In this document: one piece after another, positions 56,241-64,000 of the stretch
How positions within the stretch are numbered: position 1 is the stretch's first letter
Layout of the letters: every line of letters starts with the position of its first letter
Assembly (NCBI GenBank): GCA_023376005.1
Contig: CM042160.1
Span: 86,962,016 to 87,026,015, forward strand
DNA: 64,000 bases
Reading direction: 5' to 3'
Source of the DNA: Doryteuthis pealeii
Taxonomy: Eukaryota; Mollusca; Cephalopoda; Myopsida; Loliginidae
The notes under the pieces: generated by a model
Seen by the model: the letters and a program-made list of their open reading frames with translations, nothing else
Database searches by the model: none
What the model was told of the DNA's origin: nothing
Position numbers and translations under genes: made by a program

Positions 56241-56760
56241 AGTTTATTATTATTTATCATAAGGTTATTATATAATTATCATTATAATTCATTATTATAA
56301 GGTTATTTCTGTTATGTCAGTGTGACATTATTATAAGGTTATTATATAATTGTTATAATTCATTTATCGTAAGGTTGTTATGTAATTATTTATTATTTGT
56401 CATAAGATTATTATGATTATTATCATAATTCATTTCTCAAAATATTCATATGATTATTCATTATTATTTTTAATAAGGTTATTATATAATTATTTACTAT
56501 TATTTATCATAAGGCTATTATATAACTATTATTATTTATCATAAGGTCATTAAATGATTACTCATTTATCATAAGGTTATTATATAATTATCATTATTTA
56601 TCATAAGGTTATTATATAATTATTATTATTTATCATAAGGTCATTATATAATTATTATTATTTATCATAAGGTCATTATATGATTATTCATTTATTATAA
56701 GGTTATTATATAATTATTATTATAATTTATTATTATAAAGTTATTTCTCAATTCAGTCAG
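56241..56760. repeat. Second AT-rich minisatellite block
   Basis: Diverged units of TTTATCATAAGGTTATTATA with ATAATTATTATT spacers, related to 54886-55512. Confidence 0.85.
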
Positions 56761-56869
56761 CGTAACATTTATTATCATAAATTATATAAGGTTCAAAAGA
56801 AATTATTTCAAATCAAAGCTAAGTAAGCTTTATTCTTCTCAGTTTAACACGTCTATAATTCATTATACC

Positions 56870-57190
56870 TGTATTTATTTACCTAACACCCCCCGGAGGG
56901 AGGGCAGAATGCGACATATGGTTGATTTAAAAAAAAAAAATCTTAATCTAATAATTACTATGGATTTCATTTCTTTAAATAAGTTACAAGAAAATCAAAA
57001 TGTTTGATACGCAAACAGCCTTGTCCAAGATTTGTTTTGATTTGAACCCAGGACATTGATTCCATTTTCTATAACCATAACTAAGTTTAAAGAGTCTAGT
57101 CTGCTTTATTATTTACCCATAGTTGGGTGGAGAACAGATGGATTCTCACCTTTCCTAAGGGCATTAGCACAAAGTGAAATGCAAACTGTC
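56870..57190 (-). repeat. SINE family A, rearranged
   Basis: TTACCTAACACCCCCCGGAG, then B-box complement TTTGAACCCAGG before the body block TATTTACCCATAG, so the parts are out of order. Confidence 0.6.
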
Positions 57191-57261
57191 TTTCTGTTTC
57201 TCTGAATTTTTGAGATGAGGTTTGATAATTAGTATTAATAATAATTAATTATTATTATTAT

Positions 57262-58155
57262 TATAATGGTTATGGTCACAGAAAATGTAATCAGCAACCA
57301 GAGTTCAAATCTTGGACAAGACTGTTTGCATTATTAGAATGCACCGACTGCACCTCTGCAGAGGGGTAAGACTCCCCCAATGGGGCCACCTGTTGGCCGT
57401 GGGTGGTGACCCGTGATGCTTAAGGATAGAGCCCAGGTGGATGAGCAGTTCATGACATGCAATACTCCACTTTGGCCCTATCTTGGGCTAGACGGGCGGT
57501 CGGAGAGGCCCCCTCTGATCAATCAGCTGGTCACGTCAAGCCCTAGCACCTATATGATTTTCCCAACCCTATTGCCCTTATGACAAGCCCCAACCCCTTT
57601 TTATCATATGAGTGCTAGAAGGTGGTGGCTGCGGGTCTACATGTCCTGGGAATGACGTTAAACTCTATCTGATGGTGAGGTTCGAGTTTTGGAGGTTTGG
57701 GGAATGTGGAGCACCCCTTCATCACCATTGCTCCCTGGTCCACTCTGACCCGGAGTGGTAGTACCTGTTAGGGTCCCATCTATGGGTTAAATAGAAAAAT
57801 GTATTTATAAAAAAATTGTATTATCCATTAAGAATTGATTTATTTCAAAACTTTATCGGCATGACCCACTGAGGTTGATATGCCGTAAAACAAAACAAAC
57901 CAAACCAAACTGTTTGCATTAGTATTATTTGGATTATTATTCAAACTATTGTCCCCATCTTCATTGTTATCTGTACAATGTTTCGGCCGGGTGGCATATC
58001 GGCCAAAACGTTGTACAGATATCAATGAAGATGAGGACAATAGTTTGAATAATAATCAAATTAATACTAATGCAAACAGTCTTGTCCAAGATTTGAACTC
58101 TGATCGCTGATTCCATTTCCTGCGACCATAACCATTATACTCAACCATGCCACCA
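57262..58155. repeat. Palindromic SINE A/retroposon duplication
   Basis: SINE A head (57262-57333) plus retroposon bit (57925-57985) pair with their inverted copies (57995-58070 and 58070-58155). A family-C SINE (57334-57909) interrupts the left arm. Confidence 0.8.
57334..57909 (+). repeat. SINE family C, near full length
   Basis: 576 bp from TTAGAATGCACCGACTGCAC to CAAACCAAAC. Target duplication CTGTTTGCATTA (57322-57333, 57910-57921). Confidence 0.9.
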
Positions 58156-58582
58156 TTCATTATACCTGTAAAATCCCTTCTTTCATTAACGTTCCTTAAT
58201 TCCAATGGTTATACCCATTATTATAGCTTCTATAAAGTCTTATTATTTGGTTCTTGTGGGTGTTACCCAGCACAATTGTTTTTCATTCATTCCTTTCTAT
58301 AGTGTTTAATTAAAGACTCCCTACTTTTTCTATGTAATGTATTATTTATTCACTGACAGAACATAAAATTGTAACACCTTGAATATGTGTCTCAATTCAA
58401 TTGAGACTAAATATACAGGTAATGTCACCTGATTACAGTAAATGATCACATATACAAATGAACATGTGTACAGGACCCAAAATAAAGGGGTGTGTCAACA
58501 GTATTCAGACCTTATATTTAATACCCTGTAGAGACTGGTTTCACTGTCTGTAGAGCACCCGTATATATATATATATATATTA
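58156..58582. other. No gene seen; (TA)n at 58561-58582
   Basis: Unassigned DNA, then a TA run into which the next Helitron is inserted. Confidence 0.5.
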
Positions 58583-59188
58583 CTAGCAAATATATGCACC
58601 CTCCGGGTGCAAGTATTTAAGTTTAATGTAATAAAATATTATATCAAATTAGAAAGGCTAATGAAACTAAATACCGATAAAAAGATTTGAAACAGAGGGA
58701 GTATAATAAAAAATAGAACAACTGAAACTTACTCTTCCATCACTCTCGTCTTTCATTGTTATTTTTTCTAATTTAAGTATTTAGTTAAAAGAGGAAGTAA
58801 ATAATAATGACAGTTATTTTATCTTGTTAATGGATTTCATTTAAGATTCATTGAAGAGATTTTTGCTTATATTCATTAAAATAAAACCAAACAGTTAGAA
58901 ACCAATAATACTAAGCACATATTTAATAAAATCACATTTTTAATATCAATATGCAAATTAGCCTTCCCATTCACACTGTAAACGACTATTTTGTTGTATA
59001 TATAAATAGAATTGCATGTTGTCAGTATGTAGATATGGTTAATGTAAAACAATTTTATTAATAATTGAGGTTTAAATAAAAATACAATCATGGAAAATGT
59101 GATGTCAATAACTAAGGGAATAGTGATATGAGTAGTAATATAGTTTCGGTTACAGACAGAAAAGCACACATTCTCCATTATAATAAGA
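58583..59188 (-). mobile_element. Non-autonomous Helitron, 606 bp, copy 2
   Basis: Minus strand: TC start at 59188, 3' hairpin TGCACCC/GGGTGCA (58595-58611), CTAG end at 58583-58586, between A and T. Homologous end to end with 22026-22626. The 100-codon minus frame is not conserved and carries no Rep or helicase motif. Confidence 0.88.
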
Positions 59189-59581
59189 TATATTTATTTA
59201 TTCAATTTAACTAATACAAATGAAAAGTCTGTCTAACCATTGGTTTCTGAATATCACTTTTTCGGTGTTACTTTTGAAAAAATGGACAGTTTTAAAATTT
59301 TTGGCTTGTGTTTACGTGATCCGTTACTCGTTCTTGCATTTTGCTTTCGTCATTCAACGGCATCACCATTTGTCGTCATTGGGTCTCGTGTTTATATGAT
59401 GATTTTAAATTTTTCAAGTAAGTAATTGAGCCCTCTATAATCTTTTCTCCAATAATAATAAAAATTTAACCTATTGAGACCCATCTGATGAGACGAAAAT
59501 TTGGGGAGCCGGTTTAAATCAACTTAGATTTATATGGGCCCCAATTTTGGTCGAAATAAATTTATTATGGAATTACGGTGT
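59189..59581. other. Unassigned; truncated hammerhead-like core
   Basis: CTGATGAGACGAAAATTT (59485-59502) has CUGAUGA and GAAA separated by only GAC. A fragment at 59565-59605 is inverted at 11738-11785. Confidence 0.4.
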
Positions 59582-59601
59582 TGAGTTCTTCCTTCCTTTA
59601 T

Positions 59602-59603
<2 letters not shown>

Positions 59604-59641
<38 letters not shown>
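59604..59641. repeat. (TA)n microsatellite
   Basis: TA run. Confidence 0.95.
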
Positions 59642-59645
<4 letters not shown>

Positions 59646-60112
59646 AGATTTAGCATTAAATAACTCACAAGGGTTGATATGTCATTAAACCAACCAACCA
59701 AATAAATAAAGAAGCAGCTAAATTGAATAAAACATTTTTATAGTAAACTCACAGATATTTACTTATTTCACTGAGTCTAAACTTTCTGAATATTAATTGA
59801 CCTTCTCAGTTGAAATGTAGTTTATCATTAAAGTATCATTTTGCTTTTTAAAACAAAATTGCCACTTGTTTACAATATTCTATTTTGAGGAAAATGCTAA
59901 ATCTTTTTTTAAAAGAAAACTATTCACAATGGTTTGCTTTTATTTTAACATACACTACCAACCAAAAAGTTTGAGACTACCTTGAATTGTTTCTCTAAGT
60001 ATTACTATTTATAGTGTTATAAATTGTTGACAGACCCTGTAGTTGAATTCAAGGGGGCCAGTGGAAAAATATGTGACCGTTGGTAACCCTAATACACTAC
60101 CAACCAAAAAGT

Positions 60113-60696
60113 CCACCCTGTCGGTGGGGCGTTAGAATGCACCTCTGCAGAGGGGTAAGACTCCCCCAATGGGGCCACCTGTTGGCCGTGGGTGGCGACC
60201 CGTGATGCTTAAGGATAGACCCAGGTGGATGAGCAGTTCATGACATGCAATACTCCACTTTGGCCTATCTTGGGCTAGACGGGCGGTCGGAGAGGCCCCC
60301 TCCGATCAATGGCTGGTCATGTCAAGCCCTAGCACCTATATGATTTTCCAACCCTATTGCCTTTATGGCAAGCCCCAACCCCTTTTTATCATATGGGTGC
60401 TAGAAGGCGGTGACTGCGGGTCTACATGTCCTGGGAATGATGTTAAACTCTATCTGATGGTGAGGTTCCAGTTTTGGAGGTTTGGAGAATGTGGAGTACC
60501 CCTTTATCACTATTGCTCCCTGGTCCACTCTGACCCGGAGTGGTAGTACCTGTTAGGGTCCCATCTATGGGTTAAATAGAAAAATGTATTTATAAAAAAA
60601 TTGTATTAACCATTAAGAATTGATTTATTTCAAAACTTTATCGGCATTAAATGACCCACTGAGGTTGATATGCCGTAAAACAAACCAAACCAAACT
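60113..60696 (+). repeat. SINE family C, full length
   Basis: 584 bp from CCACCCTGTCGGTGGGGCG to CAAACCAAACCAAACT. Target duplication AACCAAAAAGT (60102-60112, 60697-60707), within the Tc1 terminal repeat. Confidence 0.92.
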
Positions 60697-61449
60697 AACC
60701 AAAAAGTTTGAGACTACCTTGAATTGTTTCTCTAAGTATTACTATTTATAGTGTTATAAATTGTTGACAGACCCTGTAGTTGAATTCAAGGGGGCCAGTG
60801 GAAAAATATGTGACCGTTGGTAACCCTGACCCGTAGAGGCATAAACTCGTGTGTCACGTGATTAGTTAGTTTGGAGAATTAGATACAACCTGATTTTTGA
60901 GCACAGAGGATGTGCGTCTCTCTGCTGGGTTTGATATATCCTCGCACGGAAGAACATGGGCTAAATAAAAGTTTGATCAAGAAAAAAATGTCTTGTGAAT
61001 TTAATTAATCTCAATGACTAAAGTTAGTCCAAAAGAAGCCCATAGTTAAGAAAAATAAGAAGCAGTTAGAAAACAGTGACTAGATGAGATGTCAGGCCAA
61101 AGAAGATAGCAAGAAGTTAGTAGAAGCAAGTAAAATCTCCAGCCAAGTAAGTCTCTAATATTTCTCTCTATCACAGAGAACTCTCTAAAGTCACTCTCTC
61201 ATGTATATACCCAATGAAGGTATATAACATAAGTTCATAATAAAGGTTAATTTTGCATGTCTGGATAAATAAATTCACCTATTGTGTACATGCAAACCTT
61301 TATATAAAATTCAAACAAGATAATGATCCAAAACACAGCTGAAAACTGTGTTCAAATTATCTAGAATTAAAGGAAGATAATGGAATTGTGCAAAACATGA
61401 CTTTGCCCCCTCAGTCTCTAGTTGTTTCCCCTATTGAACAAATGATCAA

Positions 61450-61695
61450 GTTGAGTTAAGGGGAGTGTGGAATACCCCTTCATTGCCATTACTCCCAGGT
61501 CCACTCTGACCCAGAGTGGTATTACCTTCTAGGTTCTCATCTATGGGTTAAATAGAGAAAAATGAGTTTTAAAAAATTGTTTGAAAAAAAATTGAGTTTG
61601 AATAAAAATGTTTGAATACGCATCAAGAACGAATAAAACAATGTCTTCAACATAAAACAACCCAACAGGGGTTGACATGCCGTAAATCCAACCAA
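61450..61695 (+). repeat. SINE family C, 3' part
   Basis: TTAAGGGGAGTGTGGAATAC to GTTGACATGCCGTAAATCCA, inside the Tc1 element. Confidence 0.8.
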
Positions 61696-61903
61696 CCAAT
61701 TGAACTAGTCTGGGACGAAATTGATAATAAAGTTCATAAATGTGGTCTCAAACTTTTTGTAAGTAGTGTAATTCAGATATTGTGCTGTTTTGATCTTGTG
61801 AAAAATTTCAAGTGTCATTTCAATATTTGAAAATCTTGAATGTTATTAAATTGAATCATTGGACAAATAGAAACTTTAAAAAGATATTGATTTGATCTTT
61901 CAG

Positions 61904-61984
61904 GAAATGAGCATCATGGAGCCTTCTGTTGGAACAGTTCACTTCTTCCCAGTTATACAGATAATATGAAAGATTCCTTGAAAG
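61904..61984 (+). CDS. Candidate 81-nt internal exon
   Basis: Preceded by TTTGATCTTTCAG (61891-61903) and followed by donor GTATGA (61985). Only the phase-1 frame is open, which is the phase left by the long exon at 16145. With that G it reads GNEHHGAFCWNSSLLPSYTD then NMKDSLK, and leaves phase 1 again. Unique sequence, no repeat overlap. If it belongs to the same gene the intron is about 45 kb. Confidence 0.4.
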
Positions 61985-62623
61985 GTATGACATTTTATAT
62001 TTTGATGGGTAAAAATTTACACCCATACATCAGAACATTGCAAACATACTTGGTCAGTGCTTTTTATTTCATAATTATTTGGCTTATAGCCAAAAACAAT
62101 ATATGAGTATATTGTTGGATAAGTTAAAATATTATGATGTTGCTTAAATCAACACCCCTGAAAATCTTAATATAAATAGGAAAGTATATTCAAATGCTAC
62201 CCTCACTTACAAGTGCCCTAATTTACAAGTTTTCTGTCACTCAGTCAATTTTTTTGTTTGTTCTGTGCTGTGAGTTAAAATTTGAGATACAAGCAAGCTT
62301 CAGATACACTTATGTATGTTTTTATACAATAGAGTGCTATTTTTCTTATTAAAAAAAAACATGAAAATATGAGGGTATTTTGGGAGGGGGGCTTGAACAG
62401 ATTAATGGCATTTCAGTTTTTCAATGGGGAAAACTGATTTGATATATATATATATATGAGAGTAAACAAACAGTTCGTTTGAGATGGCGATAGCCGACAA
62501 TTTTTGGGAGAATATGTGCTTAATTGAAGTCATACCTAATTTGAAAATTAATTAGTTGATAATTAATGAATTAGGCGAATATATCTGTTCAAATGTAAGG
62601 CGTAAACAAATTGAGAAAAAGTC

Positions 62624-62664
62624 GATCTCTGTATGTACATCTCGGCATATTATGCCTCATCAGC

Positions 62665-62667
<3 letters not shown>
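62624..62667 (-). ncRNA. Hammerhead-like motif, copy 1
   Basis: CUGAUGA (62657-62663), stem II GGCAU/AUGCC, then GAGA where GAAA is expected, stem III AUG-UA-CAU and the allowed triplet AUA. Stem I 2 bp. One core base is mutated. Confidence 0.5.
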
Positions 62668-62714
<47 letters not shown>

Positions 62715-62830
62715 AGAATATGTGCTTAATTGAAGTCGTACCTAATTATGAAAGTTAATTAATTAATAATTAATTAATTAGGCGGGCATACCTATTTAAA
62801 TGTAAAGCTAAACAAATCGAGAAAAATCAA

Positions 62831-62874
62831 TCTCTGCATGTACATTTCGGCCTATTAGGCCTCATCAGCAGAGC
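62831..62874 (-). ncRNA. Hammerhead-like motif, copy 2
   Basis: CUGAUGA (62862-62868), stem II GGCC/GGCC with loop UAAUA, GAAA (62845-62848), stem III from palindrome AUGUACAU, stem I CUCUG/CAGAG (5 bp). The core is intact, but the base at the cleavage position is G rather than A, C or U. Confidence 0.6.
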
Positions 62875-62880
62875 TATAGA

Positions 62881-62990
62881 TAGGAAGACCGCCTTGTACG
62901 TGATTCGAAACCTGACTGTCAAGCTGGGGTTACGGTTCTCGCCTGTCAGATTGACAGTCGGGTTTCGAATCACGCACAAGGCGGTCTTCC

Positions 62991-62992
<2 letters not shown>
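62881..62992. repeat. 42-bp-arm hairpin
   Basis: 62881-62922 and 62951-62992 are inverted with two mismatches around a 28-nt loop. Arms are GC-richer than surroundings (GGAAGACCGCCTTG). Confidence 0.9.
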
Positions 62993-63017
<25 letters not shown>

Positions 63018-63021
<4 letters not shown>

Positions 63022-63207
63022 TTACCTCCCCCTTCTCCTAACCAAGGTTGAAGAGTCCAATCTGCCCTACTGTTTACCCATAGCTGGAAGAAAATTAGTT
63101 AGATTTGTACCTTTCCCAAGAGTATTAGTACAGTGTGAATTGCAAACCCGATTTGAACAATTTGTCCATTTCCTATGATGATAACCATTACACTACGTAC
63201 CTCCACT
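63018..63207 (-). repeat. SINE family A
   Basis: TATTTACCTCCCCCTTCTCC to the head complement GATAACCATTACACTACGTA. Tail is the (TA)n at 62991-63012. Confidence 0.8.
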
Positions 63208-63509
63208 TGATTTGAGATAGAAGGAAATTGAGTTACAAGTGAAATGAATTAAACTTCTAAGTCAAGATACCACTGTATTTGGATTATTGCCAAAAACAAT
63301 ATATGAGTATATTATTGGATAAGTTAAAATATTATGATGTTGCTTTAATCAATACACCTGAAAATCTTGACATTAATAGGAAAGCATATATATTTAATTC
63401 ATCTGAAAACTGATTTCTGACATCTATATTATGATGATCTAATTTTTGTATGTTACTATAACACAGTAAAATGGCATATCATAGCAAGATTTTTATTAGT
63501 ATGATAGTA

Positions 63510-63690
63510 TTCAAGTTGTAGGTAAGATACACGGTACCCTGAGTTCAAATCTTGGACATGGCTGTTTGCAGTTCACATAATGGTGATACCCTTGGGAAAG
63601 GTATACATTTAACTATTCTCTCCAGCTATAGGTAAATAGTAGGGCAGACTGGGCTCTAACTTTCGTATGGCAAACGGCCAAGGAGAAGGA
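63510..63690 (+). repeat. SINE family A
   Basis: GAGTTCAAATCTTGG, CTTGGGAAAGGTATACATTT and GGGCAGACTGGGCTCTAAC. Truncated at the 3' end. Confidence 0.75.
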
Positions 63691-64000
63691 AAAAATGATA
63701 TCAAATTTGGACCAAGTAACCAATAAGCATCCCAGCTCGGGTCTGTTTTGAAAGGAACACCTTTTGCTTTTCACCGTAAACTCCTGCTTGTTTGTTTGCA
63801 AACAGACGATTTTTTTTTTGCATTAGAATTTCACTGTAAGATTTTTTTAAAGTTTGTTCATGTATATTTACAACCCAAAGGCATGTTTTTTATACTAAGA
63901 TAGTTTTTGATTTTAATTTTTTTTAAATTACTTATTTCATGTTGTTAATTCAATAGGAATTTTTTTTTAAAGTTTTGAAAACTTTAAACGAAAGACGTTT
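63691..64000. other. AT-rich end of window, no gene seen
   Basis: T-runs and no recognisable element. Confidence 0.4.

Larger units (their letters stand above)
59953..61768 (+). pseudogene. Tc1-like transposon, decayed and invaded
   Basis: Terminal repeats CACTACCAACCAAAAAGTTT (59953) and, inverted, CACTACTTACAAAAAGTTT (to 61768), flanked by TA. Remnant coding: around 61320 DNDPKHS, a DDE-domain signature, and around 61706 ELVWDEIDNKVHKCGLKLFV near the C-terminus. Stops and frameshifts throughout. The first ~145 bp are duplicated (59953-60099 and 60689-60831) and two family-C SINEs are inserted. Confidence 0.8.
62480..62875 (-). mobile_element. Tandem ~170-bp units with hammerhead-like cores
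   Basis: Two direct copies (about 62507-62667 and 62713-62875), split by (TA)n, share GAATATGTGCTTAATTGAAG and a ribozyme-like 3' part. The pattern resembles tandem long terminal segments of Penelope-like elements or a retrozyme. Confidence 0.65.
62080..63390 (+). repeat. ~110-bp direct repeats, 1.2 kb apart
   Basis: 62085-62190 and 63285-63390 share AACAATATATGAGTATATT and TAAGTTAAAATATTATGATG. Confidence 0.85.

Overview
This window is nuclear DNA from an animal. It is AT-rich, has canonical GT-AG splice signals around one long coding exon, and is crowded with tRNA-derived SINEs, Helitrons, Tc1/mariner and hAT-like elements, LINE fragments, fold-back elements and long (TA)n, (CA)n and (GA)n tracts. 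The mix suggests a lophotrochozoan, most likely a mollusc and possibly a cephalopod. That placement is inference from repeat style and is not proven here.

One gene is well supported. A 3.5-kb plus-strand exon (12624-16145) encodes a unique N-terminal region, an acidic domain of about 21 full 15-residue repeats, and a Ser/Asn/Lys-rich C-terminal region with a nuclear-localisation-like cluster. A single missing base near 13271 breaks the frame at the start of the repeats. The exon ends at a good splice donor in phase 1. Two downstream exons fit that phase: a short terminal exon at 17338-17397 followed by AATAAA, and an 81-nt internal exon at 61904-61984. I do not recognise the protein.

Everything else is repetitive or unassignable. 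Four SINE families recur: A (tRNA-like head, (TA)n tail, about 20 copies), B (tRNA-like head, 3' end rich in CTTTACTTT, about 19 copies), C (about 580 bp, T/A-rich 3' tail, about 13 copies) and D (3 copies). Region by region: 1-2.9 kb is AT-rich with a terminal hairpin; 3-12 kb holds SINEs, fold-back elements, a mariner remnant and a 323-bp-arm inverted repeat; 12.6-17.4 kb is the gene; 17.4-33 kb holds SINEs, a Helitron, a minisatellite and fold-backs; 33-54 kb holds Helitron-like, LINE, hAT-like and piggyBac-like remnants and nested SINEs; 54.5-56.8 kb is an AT-rich minisatellite field; 57-61.8 kb has a palindromic SINE complex, a second Helitron in reverse orientation and a Tc1 element with nested SINEs; 62.4-63 kb has tandem hammerhead-like units.

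The most notable signal is a recurring hammerhead-ribozyme-like core (CUGANGA, a stem, then GAAA, often with a short palindromic stem III) at about ten sites in several fold-back, Penelope-like or short retroposon contexts. The best are 6425-6474 (+) and a tandem pair at 62480-62875 (-). Many insertions can be ordered in time through target-site duplications and empty sites visible inside this window.
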